DNA of 64,000 nt from Burkholderia cenocepacia (GCF_014211915.1 NZ_CP060040.1:2666001-2730000); one strand, 5' to 3'. Counted from the first letter of the stretch, positions 24,560 to 34,369 are shown. Notes: generated from the letters alone by a model not told the origin. Translations and numbers: made by a program.

Positions 24560-24733
24560 GTGCGGCTCTCCTGCGAGTGTGGTTGAGAACTTCCCGTCAC
24601 GCCCGGCAACTGACCGGTGCCTTGTTTTGAATCACGCCAGCCCCTCGCTCGCGACCCCGTCGGCAGCCTACTGGCCCCCCGGGTTTCGCCGCTCTGGTGC
24701 AGGACGACGACGTGCAACACCGCAAATCGTCTT

Positions 24734-24763
24734 ATGTATCCATATTATGTATTTTGGATACAT
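24734..24763. promoter_or_regulatory. Inverted repeat, likely GntR operator
   Basis: ATGTATCCA, 12 nt, TGGATACAT: a perfect 9-bp inverted repeat in the AT-rich divergent region between the binding-protein and GntR genes. Confidence 0.55.
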
Positions 24764-24777
24764 TGGTAGCATATCGG

Positions 24778-24796
24778 TGCCAAGATACAATTGGCA
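24778..24796. promoter_or_regulatory. Second inverted repeat near the gntR start
   Basis: TGCCAA, 7 nt, TTGGCA, 29 bp before the TTG start of the GntR gene. Confidence 0.35.
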
Positions 24797-24825
24797 AGTC
24801 AAAAAAATCAAGCCGGAGGTATGCA

Positions 24826-25473
24826 TTGCGACCCCCAAACACGCTGGTCGCGGAAGCGATTCGCGAGGACATCCTGCGGGGAGAATTGCCGCCTGGAACG
24901 CCGCTGATCCAGGAGAACCTCTCGGTCAGATATGGTGTGAGCCGGATTCCGATCCGGGAGGCGCTGGTGCGCCTGGAAGCCGACGGGCTCGCCCGGCAGG
25001 AGGGCAAGCGCGGCCTGACGGTGGCGCCGCTGCATGCCACCGAGGCCGAGGACTTGTGGATGATGCGATCGCGCCTGGAGCCGCTCGCGCTCGAAATGGC
25101 GTTTCCGTTCCTGACCAAGAGCGTGCTGGGCGAAGCCGAGGACCTGATCGACAAGGTCGAACACCTCGGCAACGACCCCGCGAAACAGAGCCAGGCGAAC
25201 TGGCTGTTCCACCGCACGCTTTACGAGAAGGGCAACCGCCGGCGCCTGCTGGTCACGCTCGACGGGCTGCATTTGCAGGCGGAAAGGTACTTGCGGTTCC
25301 AGTACGACGTGATGAGCCACAGCCGCGACAGCCGCACCGAGCACATGGCCATCCTCGATGCGCTGCGTGCCCGCGACCTGGAGACGGCCTGCCAGGGCCT
25401 CGTGCGGCACATCGAGGACGCCGGGCGCAAGCTGGTCACGGCGTTGCGCAACGTGCCCATCGCGGAGGCGTAG
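24826..25473 (+). CDS. GntR-family regulator (FCD subfamily)
   Basis: A 215-residue GntR/FadR-type regulator. The N-terminal winged helix has EAIREDILRGELPPGTPLIQ and YGVSRIPIREALVRLEADGL; the all-helical FCD ligand domain follows (about residues 80-210, with metal-type His residues in LFHRTLYEKGN and RTEHMAILDAL). The start is a TTG at 24826 with GGAGG 6 nt upstream; a nearby ATG at 24821 is out of frame. It is divergent from the binding-protein gene, and FCD regulators usually answer small organic or amino acids, so it likely controls that transporter component. Confidence 0.9.
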   Translation: MRPPNTLVAEAIREDILRGELPPGTPLIQENLSVRYGVSRIPIREALVRLEADGLARQEGKRGLTVAPLHATEAEDLWMMRSRLEPLALEMAFPFLTKSVLGEAEDLIDKVEHLGNDPAKQSQANWLFHRTLYEKGNRRRLLVTLDGLHLQAERYLRFQYDVMSHSRDSRTEHMAILDALRARDLETACQGLVRHIEDAGRKLVTALRNVPIAEA

Positions 25474-25584
25474 GCTTTCGCCGCATGGGCCTCGCCGACT
25501 GAACCGATGCCGGCGATGCCGGTTGGCGGCAGCCGGCGAGATCACTGACAATATGCCGCTGTAAAAAATGAGAGAGGGTGCGGT

Positions 25585-26262
25585 ATGCGCTGGATCGGCA
25601 AGACGCTCGCGGTGATCTCGGGCATGGCGGTCGTCGGTATCGCGTGCGTTCAAGCCGCCCCCAGCGAAACTGCATTCCCGCGCTTCACGCAGGCCGAAGG
25701 CAAGCTCGATGCCGACGGGCTCCCGCTGTCCGGCGTGAAGCTCTGCGTGCTTCCCGACCATGCGCCGTGCTTCGAGATGCCGCCGACGCTTGTCCCCGGT
25801 TCCGCCAAGGAGCTGTATCAGTTCGGTCTGAATCCGCGGTCCGAACGATTGCCGATTGCATCCGGCGGCTCGTGGGTGTTTTTAGCCGGAACGTTTTCAG
25901 GCGGCGGCAGCGGAATGCTGGAGCGCGTGGCCGTCCTGCGTGTCGGCGCGAACGGCAAGATCGAGAACCTGATGCCGATCGTCACCGAAACGGAGATGGC
26001 CGATCGCGCGATGTGGAACTTGCCGGCGGTGTCGCCGTATCCGCTGTTCGTCCGGGCCGACTATGTGTGGGGCAAGGGCGAGGATCATTTCGGCACGCAC
26101 TTCTTCGACGTCGACGCATGGGCGTTCGATCCCGCCGTCAATCAATACGCGAAGCGCTTTTCCTACCGGACGAGCCAGCGCTACGACAGGGGCGAGGGTG
26201 CGGACCACGTGCTGAGCGCCGAGCGTGCGGAAATCCTCCGCCGCCTCGCCGCCGCCAAGTAG
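25585..26262 (+). CDS. Exported protein of unknown function
   Basis: A 225-residue protein with a signal peptide (residues 1-24, ending CVQAAP). The mature part has paired cysteines (VKLCVLPDHAPCFEMPP), a Gly-rich turn (GTFSGGGSGMLERVAVL) and an aromatic, acidic C-terminal half (YVWGKGEDHFGTHFFDVDAW). No family is recognised. An AGAGGG precedes the ATG. It stands alone between the GntR gene and a convergent LysR gene. Confidence 0.75.
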   Translation: MRWIGKTLAVISGMAVVGIACVQAAPSETAFPRFTQAEGKLDADGLPLSGVKLCVLPDHAPCFEMPPTLVPGSAKELYQFGLNPRSERLPIASGGSWVFLAGTFSGGGSGMLERVAVLRVGANGKIENLMPIVTETEMADRAMWNLPAVSPYPLFVRADYVWGKGEDHFGTHFFDVDAWAFDPAVNQYAKRFSYRTSQRYDRGEGADHVLSAERAEILRRLAAAK

Positions 26263-26266
26263 CGCG

Positions 26267-27253
26267 CTATCGCTGCGCGTCCCCGTAAGTCTCCTTGCAC
26301 ACCGCGCGTAGCGCGTCGACGAGCAAATCCCGCGCGGGCGACCGGGAATCGGCGGAGCGCGTGAACAGCGCAATGGGCGGCAACGTCCACACCAGCGAAT
26401 ACGGCACGATCGCCACGCCGGCGATCCGCACCAGTTCCTCCGCGATATCGGCCGGCACGATCGACACGGCTTCGTCGCTCGACGCGATCATTTCGCCGAT
26501 CAGCTTCGACGAGTAGCTTTCGACGATCGGCACGGGCGGCGCGATGCCGGCCGACAGGAACAGGTCGGTCACCTGTTCGCGCATCGGCGTATGCGGCGCG
26601 CCGAGAATCCAGTCGAGCGCGTGCAGCTTGTGCCAGTCGAGCGGCGTGCGGGCGAGCTTCGCCGCCAGCCGCCGGCTCGCGATCATGCGCGGCTGCTGCT
26701 GATACAGCACTTCGAACGAAACCTGCCCGAGATCGATCGCCGACGACGCGCGCCCGATCACGATATCGACACTGTGATCCTTGAGTTGCAGCAGCAGCTG
26801 ATCGCTGGTGCCCTCGTGAATCGTCACGGTCAGGCGCCGCTCCATGCGCGCCTGCAGCCGCTTCAGCGCGGCCGACAGCATCTGGCCGGAGATGAACGGA
26901 ATCACGCCGATGTGCAGATGGGCCGCATGCCCGGCGGCGACGGCCTCCATCTCGCGGGCGAGGTGGTCGAGATCCTTGATCATCGCCTTCGCGCGCTCGA
27001 GCACGACCGCGCCGAGCGCCGTGGGCCGCATGCCGCGCGACGAGCGCTCGAACAGCGGCGTGCCGAACATGCTCTCCAGTTCGGACAGCGCGTTCGTCAC
27101 GGCCGGCTGGCTGCTCGCCATGTGCTCGGCGACCCGCGTCAGCGAGCCGTGCTGCTGGATCTGCAGCAACAGCACCAGATGCCGGATCTTCAGACGCGCG
27201 CCGAGCCGCCTGACCACGTCGTTTGCATCAAAATTCATTGACTGGTCATGCAT
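26267..27253 (-). CDS. LysR-family regulator, GbpR-like
   Basis: A 328-residue LysR regulator. The helix-turn-helix lies at about residues 18-75 (RHLVLLLQIQQHGSLTRVAE, then SQPAVTNALSELE), and the ligand domain starts near residue 105 (HLHIGVIPFISGQML). The style RLKIRHLVLL matches the GbpR/galactose-binding-protein-regulator group. Start choice between 27253 and 27238 is uncertain, with no clear ribosome binding site. It is divergent from the malic enzyme gene with 120 bp between, so control of that gene is a reasonable guess. Confidence 0.88.
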   Translation of the reverse strand: MHDQSMNFDANDVVRRLGARLKIRHLVLLLQIQQHGSLTRVAEHMASSQPAVTNALSELESMFGTPLFERSSRGMRPTALGAVVLERAKAMIKDLDHLAREMEAVAAGHAAHLHIGVIPFISGQMLSAALKRLQARMERRLTVTIHEGTSDQLLLQLKDHSVDIVIGRASSAIDLGQVSFEVLYQQQPRMIASRRLAAKLARTPLDWHKLHALDWILGAPHTPMREQVTDLFLSAGIAPPVPIVESYSSKLIGEMIASSDEAVSIVPADIAEELVRIAGVAIVPYSLVWTLPPIALFTRSADSRSPARDLLVDALRAVCKETYGDAQR

Positions 27254-27373
27254 TCATCATGAAAAAGTGATGGACCGATATTAAAACAGAATCATCACGT
27301 TATGGCAGATCCCTAGAATCCTCTTCATGGATCGCGCCGGGACTGGCCTGGCGCCCACGCCGAGACCCAGAAC

Positions 27374-29674
27374 ATGAAACAGACAGAGACACAGCAGCAG
27401 GCCGCGTTCGACTATCACGAGTTTCCGACCCCCGGGAAAATCTCGGTCGTGGCGAGCAAGCCGCTGGTGACCCAGCGCGATCTGGCGCTGGCCTATACGC
27501 CCGGCGTGGCGAGCGTGTGCGAGTCGATCGCCGCCGATCCGCTGCAGGCGCACCGCTTCACGAGCCGCGGCAACCTGGTCGGCGTGATCACGAACGGCAC
27601 CGCCGTGCTCGGTCTCGGCAACATCGGCCCGCTCGCATCGAAGCCGGTCATGGAAGGCAAGGCCGTCCTGTTCAAGAAGTTCGCCGGGATCGACGTGTTC
27701 GACATCGAGATCAACGAGACCGACCCGGACAAGCTGGTCGACATCATTGCCGGCCTCGAACCGACGTTCGGCGGCATCAACCTCGAGGACATCAAGGCGC
27801 CGGAATGCTTCACCGTCGAGCAGAAGCTGCGCGAACGCATGAAGATTCCCGTCTTCCACGACGATCAGCACGGCACGGCCATTACCGTGTCCGCCGCGTT
27901 CATCAACGGGCTGAAGGTCGTCGGGAAGTCCATCAAGGAAGTGAAGGTCGTGACGTCGGGCGCCGGTGCGGCCGCGCTGGCGTGTCTGGACCTGCTGGTC
28001 GACCTCGGGCTGCCGGTGGAAAACGTCTGGGTGACCGACATCGAGGGCGTCGTCTATCGCGGCCGTACCACGTTGATGGACCCGGCCAAGTCGCGCTTCG
28101 CGCAGGAAACCGACGCGCGCAAGCTTGCCGAAGTGATCGGTGGCGCGGATGTGTTCCTCGGCCTGTCGGTCGGCGGCATCCTTACGGCAGAGATGCTGAA
28201 GGCAATGGCAGCACGCCCGCTGATTCTCGCGCTGGCCAACCCGACGCCGGAAATCTTCCCGGAACTGGCGCATGAGACGCGCGACGACGTCGTGATCGCG
28301 ACGGGCCGCTCGGACTACCCGAACCAGGTCAACAACGTCCTCTGTTTCCCGTACATTTTCCGCGGCGCGCTCGATGTGGGCGCGACGACGATCACGCGCG
28401 AGATGGAAATTGCCGCGGTGCACGCGATCGCCGGGCTGGCCGAGGAAGAGCAGAACGAAGTCGTCGCGGCGGCCTATGGTGCGTACGACGTGTCGTTCGG
28501 CGCGCAATACCTGATTCCGAAGCCGTTCGACCCGCGCCTGATCGTGCGGATCGCGCCGGCCGTGGCGAAGGCGGCGATGGAAGGCGGCGTGGCGACGCGT
28601 CCGCTCGCGAATCTCGATGCGTACGTCGAGCAGTTGCAGCAATTCGTCTATCACTCGGGCGCGTTCATGAAGCCGCTGTTCGCGACTGCCCGCCAGCTCG
28701 TGCGTGACGGCGGCAAGGCGCGGATCGTGTTCACCGAAGGCGAGGACGAACGCGTGCTGCGGGCGGTGCAGGTGATCGTCGACGAGAAGCTGGCGCGTCC
28801 GATTCTGGTCGGGCGCCCGGAGGTGCTGCTGGCGCGCATCGAGCGGTTCGGCCTGCGTTTGCGACTCGGTCAGGACGTCGAAGTGACCAATCCGGAATAT
28901 GACGAGCGCTTCCCGCAGTACTGGACGAAGTATTGGGAACTGCGCTGCCGCGACGGCATTTCGAAGGAAATGGCGCGCGTGGAAATGCGTCGGCGCCTGA
29001 CGTTGATCGGCGCGATGATGGTGCAGCTCGGCGACGCGGACGGGATGATCTGCGGGACGGTGGGCGAGTATCACAATCACTTGCGGTTCGTGGACGAAGT
29101 GATCGGCAAGAAGCCGGGGGCCTCGACTTACGCGGCGATGAACATCCTGTTGCTCGATCAGCGGACGGTCGCGCTGGTGGATACGCACGTGAACGACAAC
29201 CCCGATGCGGAGCAGATCGCGGAATTCACGATCGCGGCGGCGCGGCAGATGGAATGGCTGAACCTGACGCCGAAGGTGGCGCTGCTGTCGCGGTCGAATT
29301 TCGGGTCGGGGAGCGCGGCTTCGGGCGTGAAGATGCGCCGGGCGCTGGAGATCGTGCGCGAGCAGGCGCCGGACATCGAGGCGGATGGCGAGATGCATGG
29401 CGACTGTGCGCTCGATGAAGGGCTGCGCGCGAAGCTGCTGCCGATGTCGCCGTTGAAGGGGGCCGCGAACTTGCTGGTTTGTCCGAATGTGGATGCGGGG
29501 AATATCGCTTACAACCTGCTCAAGACCGAGGCGGGGAGTAATGTGGCGGTGGGGCCTTTCCTGTTGGGTGTTAATGCGCCGGTGAATATTCTTACTTCCA
29601 GTGCGACCGTGCGGCGGATCGTGAATATGGCTGCGTTGACGGTGATCGAGGCGAATCGGGGTGTGGCGGGCTGA
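27374..29674 (+). CDS. maeB: NADP-dependent malic enzyme, MaeB type
   Basis: A 766-residue malic enzyme converting malate to pyruvate and CO2 with NADP reduction. The malic domain includes [31 protein letters not shown] and the metal/substrate motif [17 protein letters not shown]. The NAD(P)-binding domain has [18 protein letters not shown]-terminal phosphotransacetylase-like domain (about residues 430-766, [14 protein letters not shown] ... [13 protein letters not shown]) is normal for MaeB, usually inactive and regulatory. The length is as expected. A LysR gene is divergent. The end of the gene has less GC-biased codons than its beginning. Confidence 0.95.
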   Translation: MKQTETQQQAAFDYHEFPTPGKISVVASKPLVTQRDLALAYTPGVASVCESIAADPLQAHRFTSRGNLVGVITNGTAVLGLGNIGPLASKPVMEGKAVLFKKFAGIDVFDIEINETDPDKLVDIIAGLEPTFGGINLEDIKAPECFTVEQKLRERMKIPVFHDDQHGTAITVSAAFINGLKVVGKSIKEVKVVTSGAGAAALACLDLLVDLGLPVENVWVTDIEGVVYRGRTTLMDPAKSRFAQETDARKLAEVIGGADVFLGLSVGGILTAEMLKAMAARPLILALANPTPEIFPELAHETRDDVVIATGRSDYPNQVNNVLCFPYIFRGALDVGATTITREMEIAAVHAIAGLAEEEQNEVVAAAYGAYDVSFGAQYLIPKPFDPRLIVRIAPAVAKAAMEGGVATRPLANLDAYVEQLQQFVYHSGAFMKPLFATARQLVRDGGKARIVFTEGEDERVLRAVQVIVDEKLARPILVGRPEVLLARIERFGLRLRLGQDVEVTNPEYDERFPQYWTKYWELRCRDGISKEMARVEMRRRLTLIGAMMVQLGDADGMICGTVGEYHNHLRFVDEVIGKKPGASTYAAMNILLLDQRTVALVDTHVNDNPDAEQIAEFTIAAARQMEWLNLTPKVALLSRSNFGSGSAASGVKMRRALEIVREQAPDIEADGEMHGDCALDEGLRAKLLPMSPLKGAANLLVCPNVDAGNIAYNLLKTEAGSNVAVGPFLLGVNAPVNILTSSATVRRIVNMAALTVIEANRGVAG

Positions 29675-29762
29675 TTGATTGGTTGGTTGTTGTGGGGCGG
29701 CTGAGGCTGCCCTTCGTTTGTCGGCTTCAGTTGCGGGTTGAGTCCGCAGCCAGAAGCGGTCG

Positions 29763-29936
29763 TTAGCCGCCACCGGTATCGGCTTCCTGCACGAATGCTT
29801 CGGTTTTGCCTGAGCCTGGGTCGCCGAGCAACACGTATGCCGTTAAAGCTCGCGTGTCGCTCAGCGGGATCGGTTTTGCAACCGGACCATCTTTGATGTC
29901 AGATTGGCGCGTGCATGTGCGCGGTACCAGCAGCAT
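29763..29936 (-). pseudogene. N-terminal remnant of a STAND-like P-loop NTPase
   Basis: A 57-codon open frame starting at an ATG and stopping just after a perfect Walker A motif: AYVLLGDPGSGKTEAFVQEA, then TGGG and stop. The preceding PIPLSDTRAL also resembles the linker before the NTPase core in large prokaryotic STAND/NACHT-like proteins. A P-loop protein needs at least 150 more residues, so this is the front end of a deleted gene, not a working enzyme. Its AT-richer surroundings and position after maeB suggest the scar of a lost accessory or defence gene. Confidence 0.6.
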
Positions 29937-30313
29937 CTGCGTCTCTTATCTTTTGGTTGAGTTCATTGTTCAGCGAGTCCCAATAGTAACCGTACGCCGA
30001 TGCACATCACGTAATCCATGACTTCACGGCCATGCTTTCAGGCATCTAGGCGGCGGAAGCGGCGATGCGGGATATGCGAGGGAATGCGTGACTTCGGGAG
30101 CACGCCCCAACACGCATCAAATCCGCACGCCATGCCGCCCGTCCCCCCATTTAATGACCAAACCGCAAGACCTAGTGCATAGATATCGTTTGCCGAGCCC
30201 TTAATGACTATCGACAATCGTGGCTCGAATTCCCCGCCGCGGCGCCAGAAGCGCCTTGGCGGCCGGCACTCGGCGGCTATTCCGGCCGCCCACGCCTTCC
30301 AGCACACGACGAC
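29937..30313. other. Non-coding stretch of mixed composition
   Basis: About 380 bp between the NTPase remnant and the aminotransferase gene, with AT-richer patches at 29940-30020 and 30150-30215. No gene is supported. It probably includes the promoter of the aminotransferase and flank of the lost NTPase locus. Confidence 0.5.
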
Positions 30314-31513
30314 ATGTACGCGTTCACGCCCTCATTCCAAAACCCTGCCGGCTCGCCGATCCGCGAGTTGTTCAAGTACCTGTCCGAACCGGGCATGATT
30401 TCCTTCGCGGGCGGCTATCCGGCGAGCGACCTGTTCGACGTCGACGGCCTGAACGCGGCCGCCGAACGCGCGTACGCACAGCCCGTCCGCTGTCTGCAAT
30501 ACGGCCCGACCGACGGCCTCGCCGAGCTGAAGCAGCAACTGATCGCGCTGATGGCGCGTCGCGGCGTCGGGTGCACGCCGGCCGAACTGCTCATCACGAC
30601 CGGTTCGCAGCAAGGCCTCGACCTGCTGCTGCGCGTGATGGTGTCGCCCGGCGACGTCGTGCTGACCGAACAGCCGGCGTACCCGGCCACGCTGCAGGCG
30701 ATGCGGTTGCAACAGGCGCGCATCGTGACGATTCCGGTCGACGGCGAAGGCCTCGACGTCGATCGCCTCGCAGCGCAACTCGCGTCCGGCGCGATCGCGC
30801 AGCCGAAGCTGCTCTACACGGTCCCGACCTTCGCGAACCCGACGGGTGCGACGCTCACGCGCGAACGCCGGCTGAAGCTGCTGCGTCTCGCGGTGCAATA
30901 CCGTTTCCTGATCGTCGAGGACGATCCGTACGGCGACCTGCGTTTCGCCGGCGAAGCCGTGCCGTCGATGCTCGCGCTGGCCGGCGAGGTGGACGGCGCG
31001 CGCGACTGGCTCGTGCATTTCGCGAGCCTGTCGAAGATCGTCGCGCCGGGGCTGCGCGTGGGCTGGACGATCGCACCGGCCGAGATCACGCGGCGCTGCG
31101 TGATCGCGAAGCAGACGGTCGATCTGTGCAGCACGCCGTGGACGCAGGCCACCGCCGCCGAATATCTGGCCGACGGTGCGCTCGAACGTCATCTGCCGCG
31201 CATCACGGCCGCGTACCGACGCAAATGCGACGCGATGTGCGACGCGCTGCGCGACGGCTTCGGCGACGCGATCGAATTCCATCGTCCCGAAGGCGGAATG
31301 TTCGTGTGGGCGCGGCTCGGCGCGGTATCGTCGGACGTGCTGCTGCAACAGGCGATCGCCAACAAGATCGTGTTCGTGCCCGGCAAGGCGTTCTTCGCGG
31401 ACAACGTCGACGCGGCGTCGCTGCGCCTGTCGTTCGCCGCGCCGGACGTCGATGCGATCCGGGAAGGCGTCGCGCGCCTCGTGCGCGCGTATGGTGCGGC
31501 GCTGGCCGCGTGA
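30314..31513 (+). CDS. PLP-dependent aminotransferase (class I/II, 2-aminoadipate type)
   Basis: A 399-residue fold-type I aminotransferase resembling LysN/2-aminoadipate aminotransferases and the catalytic half of MocR proteins. Motifs: ISFAGGYPASDLFDVD, LITTGSQQGLDLLLRV, YTVPTFANPTGATLT, VEDDPYGDLRF and the PLP lysine in FASLSKIVAPGLRVGW. There is no helix-turn-helix. It likely moves the amino group of an aliphatic or aromatic amino acid to 2-oxoglutarate. It is followed 12 bp later by a 63-codon gene and so heads a small operon. Confidence 0.9.
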   Translation: MYAFTPSFQNPAGSPIRELFKYLSEPGMISFAGGYPASDLFDVDGLNAAAERAYAQPVRCLQYGPTDGLAELKQQLIALMARRGVGCTPAELLITTGSQQGLDLLLRVMVSPGDVVLTEQPAYPATLQAMRLQQARIVTIPVDGEGLDVDRLAAQLASGAIAQPKLLYTVPTFANPTGATLTRERRLKLLRLAVQYRFLIVEDDPYGDLRFAGEAVPSMLALAGEVDGARDWLVHFASLSKIVAPGLRVGWTIAPAEITRRCVIAKQTVDLCSTPWTQATAAEYLADGALERHLPRITAAYRRKCDAMCDALRDGFGDAIEFHRPEGGMFVWARLGAVSSDVLLQQAIANKIVFVPGKAFFADNVDAASLRLSFAAPDVDAIREGVARLVRAYGAALAA

Positions 31514-31525
31514 GGAGACATCAGC

Positions 31526-31717
31526 GTGAATATCACCGTCAACGAAACGGCATCGACGGGGGCGGCGGCGAGCGCCGCCTATAAGCAGCCGGCGAAGCAT
31601 CGCTCGTCGCAGATCAGCGCCGGGCCGCAATATGTGGCCGACGTGCTCGGCCGCTTCGGCGCGGAGCCGGCGCCCGATGCAGGCGATGCGGCGCCGGTCG
31701 TGCTCGGCTACAACTGA
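31526..31717 (+). CDS. Small protein following the aminotransferase
   Basis: A 63-residue protein starting with GTG, 7 nt after GAGGAGA and 12 bp behind the aminotransferase stop. It has no hydrophobic segment; it is rich in Ala, Gly and Ser at the N-terminus, with a likely short helix GPQYVADVLGRFG and a final VVLGYN. No family is recognised. Operon position and ribosome binding site support it as a real gene. Confidence 0.6.
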   Translation: MNITVNETASTGAAASAAYKQPAKHRSSQISAGPQYVADVLGRFGAEPAPDAGDAAPVVLGYN

Positions 31718-31811
31718 CGGGCGTACGGGCGGCGACGCATCCCATGCGAGCCGTCGCCGAAACAAACGGTTAAGCTGGCGCGATCGAAACACCGACGATC
31801 GCCGCCGCCCC

Positions 31812-32411
31812 ATGTCCGACTCGACCACCGACTCGATCTCCGAATCGCTCGCGCAAACCTACGACCGCTTGTGGTCCTGCCTTGAATCCGGCGTCAACGT
31901 GCAGCGCTCGCCGTTCACGATGCTGCAGGCGGCGACCCTCGGCCTCGATGGTGCGCCGAAGGTTCGGACGATCGTGTTGCGCCAGGTGAGTCGCATCGAG
32001 CGCGTGCTGTCGTTTCATACCGATGCACGTTCGGCGAAGGTCGCGGAGTTGCGTCGCGATCCGCGTCTCTCGATCGTCGCCAACGATCTCGACACGCTTG
32101 TGCAGATTCGTGCGGAAGGCGTTGCATCGATCTGCGACGACGAGGCGCAACGGCGCGCGATCTGGGAAGCGAGCCGTCCGCATACGCTGCTGCTGTATCG
32201 TGCGCCGCTGCCGCCCGGCACGCCGGTCGTATCGCCGGAAGCCGCGCATCTTGACAGCACAGCTCCCACCGCCGACGGCTACGAAAACTTCTGCCTGATC
32301 TACATGACGGTCACGCGCATCGACTGGCTCGAACTCGCGCGCGCCGGCCATCGTCGCGCGGTATTCGAGCTGAACGAACGCGGCTACGAAGCTCGCTGGA
32401 TCGCGCCCTGA
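31812..32411 (+). CDS. Pyridoxamine-phosphate-oxidase-like flavin-binding protein
   Basis: A 199-residue protein of the split-barrel flavin-binding fold, Alr4036/PNPOx-like. Features are the N-terminal LAQTYDRLWSCLESGVNVQR, the FMN-site strand APKVRTIVLRQVSR, the HTDARSAKVAELRRDPRLSI segment (as in PdxH) and a C-terminal strand ERGYEARWIAP. It probably binds FMN; the substrate is unknown. The ATG at 31812 has no clear ribosome binding site, but the family N-terminus begins there. The convergent LysR gene ends 25 bp downstream. Confidence 0.85.
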   Translation: MSDSTTDSISESLAQTYDRLWSCLESGVNVQRSPFTMLQAATLGLDGAPKVRTIVLRQVSRIERVLSFHTDARSAKVAELRRDPRLSIVANDLDTLVQIRAEGVASICDDEAQRRAIWEASRPHTLLLYRAPLPPGTPVVSPEAAHLDSTAPTADGYENFCLIYMTVTRIDWLELARAGHRRAVFELNERGYEARWIAP

Positions 32412-32436
32412 CGCTGGCCGAGCGTACCCAATCCGC

Positions 32437-33327
32437 TCAAGGCCGCCCGTCCGACGCGGCCTGGATCATCCACGCGCGCATCACCGCGATCGCATCGTCG
32501 TCGCGGCGCTCGGCCGGATACACGAGATAAAACCCCATCGACAGCGGAAACGCGAAGTCGAACGGCTTGCACAGCCGTCCGGCGGCGATGTCGCGCTCGA
32601 CGAGCGGCTCGGTCGCGAGCGCGATGCCCTGGCCGGCGACGGCCGCATCGATCGCGAGCGACGTCTGGTTGAAGCGCAGCCCCTTGTGCGGATCGACGTC
32701 GACCGGTGCGGGCATCGCCGCGAGGAACTCGGGCCACAGATCGTGCGCGTCGTGCAGCAGCACCTGCCCGGCGAGCGCGCGCGGCGAAGCCGGCGCGGTC
32801 AGCACCGACGGGCTGCACACTGCGCACACGTCGAGCGGGAACAGCGCATGGGTGGCGAGATGCTTGCCGAACGGCGGCTTGCCATAGCGGATCGCCAGAT
32901 CGACGCCATCGTGGCGGAACGTCGCGATCTGCGGATCGGCGATCACGCGCACGTCGTAGTCGGGGTGTGCTTCGGTGAACTGCGCGAGCCGCGGGATCAG
33001 CCACTTCGACGCGAACGACGGCGTCGTGCTGATCGTCAGCGCGGCGCGTCGTTTGACGAGCTTGTCGGTGGCGTCGGCGATCGCATGCAGCGCGCGCTGC
33101 ACGTCGGAGAAATACGCGGCGCCGTCGTGCGTGAGCGCGAGGCCGCGCGGCAGGCGCTCGAACAGCTTCAGGCCGAGCACGTCCTCGAGGTGGCGCACCT
33201 GCTGCGCGACGGCGCCCTGCGTGACGCCGATCTCGTCGGCGGCGGCGCGGAAATTGAGGTGCCGCGCGGACACTTCGAACGCACGAAGCGCATTCAATGG
33301 CGGCAGACGGGAAGGGCGTGGTGGCAT
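32437..33327 (-). CDS. LysR-family regulator, GcvA-like
   Basis: A 296-residue LysR regulator of the GcvA group, starting MPPRPSRLPPLNALRAFEVS. The helix-turn-helix is LNFRAAADEIGVTQGAVAQQ and the ligand domain includes AIRYGKPPFGKHLATHALF. It is divergent from the short-chain dehydrogenase gene at 33462, with about 130 bp between, and is probably its regulator. Confidence 0.92.
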   Translation of the reverse strand: MPPRPSRLPPLNALRAFEVSARHLNFRAAADEIGVTQGAVAQQVRHLEDVLGLKLFERLPRGLALTHDGAAYFSDVQRALHAIADATDKLVKRRAALTISTTPSFASKWLIPRLAQFTEAHPDYDVRVIADPQIATFRHDGVDLAIRYGKPPFGKHLATHALFPLDVCAVCSPSVLTAPASPRALAGQVLLHDAHDLWPEFLAAMPAPVDVDPHKGLRFNQTSLAIDAAVAGQGIALATEPLVERDIAAGRLCKPFDFAFPLSMGFYLVYPAERRDDDAIAVMRAWMIQAASDGRP

Positions 33328-33461
33328 CGTCAGGCTGTAGAAAAACTATCGGCTGGCGGCAGAAATACTGGTTCGACAGCCGGAATCGATGCGCCTACAT
33401 TACCACCATGGCGCGCCGAATGGCGGCTGCGCGGCGGCAGAATCGGAACGAGGAGCACATC

Positions 33462-34166
33462 GTGACTGTAGAAAAAGTGGCGTTGATCACGGCGGCGGGC
33501 AAGGGCATGGGCGCGGCGATCGCGCGCGAACTGGCGGCGACGGGCTATCGCGTCGCGCTGATGTCGCCGTCGGGCAGCGCGGTGGCGCTTGGCGAGGAAC
33601 TGGGCGGTTTCGGCATCCAGGGCTCGGTGACTGAAGAAGCCGATATCGACAAGCTCGTGCAGGAAACGATCGCGCGCTACGGGCGGATCGACGCGGTCGT
33701 GAACAACACCGGCCATCCGCCGAAGGGCGAGCTGCTGGCGATCACCGACGACAACTGGCACGCAGGGCTCGACCTGATTCTGCTGAACGTGGTGCGCGTG
33801 ATGCGTCGCGTGACGCCGATCTTCCAGAAGCAGGGCGGCGGCGCGGTGGTGAACATCTCGAGCTTCGCGGCGGACGCGCCGGAGCAGCCGATGCCCGTGT
33901 CGTCGGCGCTGCGCGCGGCGTTGAGCGCATGGACGCGCCTGTACGCGGAACGCTATGCGGCCGAGAACATCCGGATGAACGCGGTGCTGCCGGGCTTCAT
34001 CGACAGCTGGCCGGAAACGCCGGAGATCGTCGCGCGCATTCCGGCCGGGCGCTTCGGCAAGACCGGCGAGATCGCGAAGACGGTCGCGTTCCTGCTGTCG
34101 GACGGCGCGGGCTACATCACCGGGCAGAACATTCGCGTCGACGGCGCGATCGTCAAGGCGCTCTGA
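33462..34166 (+). CDS. Short-chain dehydrogenase/reductase
   Basis: A 234-residue SDR. The cofactor motif is ITAAGKGMGAAIARELA (TGxxxGxG type with Ala in the first position), then VVNNTGHPPKG and the Ser of VVNISSFAA. The catalytic Tyr is not in a standard YxxxK: the equivalent segment reads SSALRAALSAWTRL, so it may be catalytically unusual. The C-terminal GYITGQNIRVDGAIVKAL is standard. The GTG start at 33462 has GAGGAG 7 nt upstream. It is divergent from a LysR gene. Confidence 0.88.
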   Translation: MTVEKVALITAAGKGMGAAIARELAATGYRVALMSPSGSAVALGEELGGFGIQGSVTEEADIDKLVQETIARYGRIDAVVNNTGHPPKGELLAITDDNWHAGLDLILLNVVRVMRRVTPIFQKQGGGAVVNISSFAADAPEQPMPVSSALRAALSAWTRLYAERYAAENIRMNAVLPGFIDSWPETPEIVARIPAGRFGKTGEIAKTVAFLLSDGAGYITGQNIRVDGAIVKAL

Positions 34167-34369
34167 GCGCCGCATCGGCGAGCGGCCATACAGGCGTGGC
34201 CGCTCACCACGCAACAGCTACAAACGCGTACAAATCAGACAAATCCGGGATACATCAGACCTTTCGAATAGGCGACGCCGCGTGACGAGGGCGCGCCTGA
34301 TTGAAAGCCTGGGCGCGATTCCGCGCGCGGCATGTTCACTTTCCACTTCACGAAAGGAGATGCCGAACG

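Noticed and set aside
34180..34205. Terminator after the SDR gene
   Set aside because: A 9-bp stem GAGCGGCCA/TGGCCGCTC exists but without a T-tract; too weak to call.
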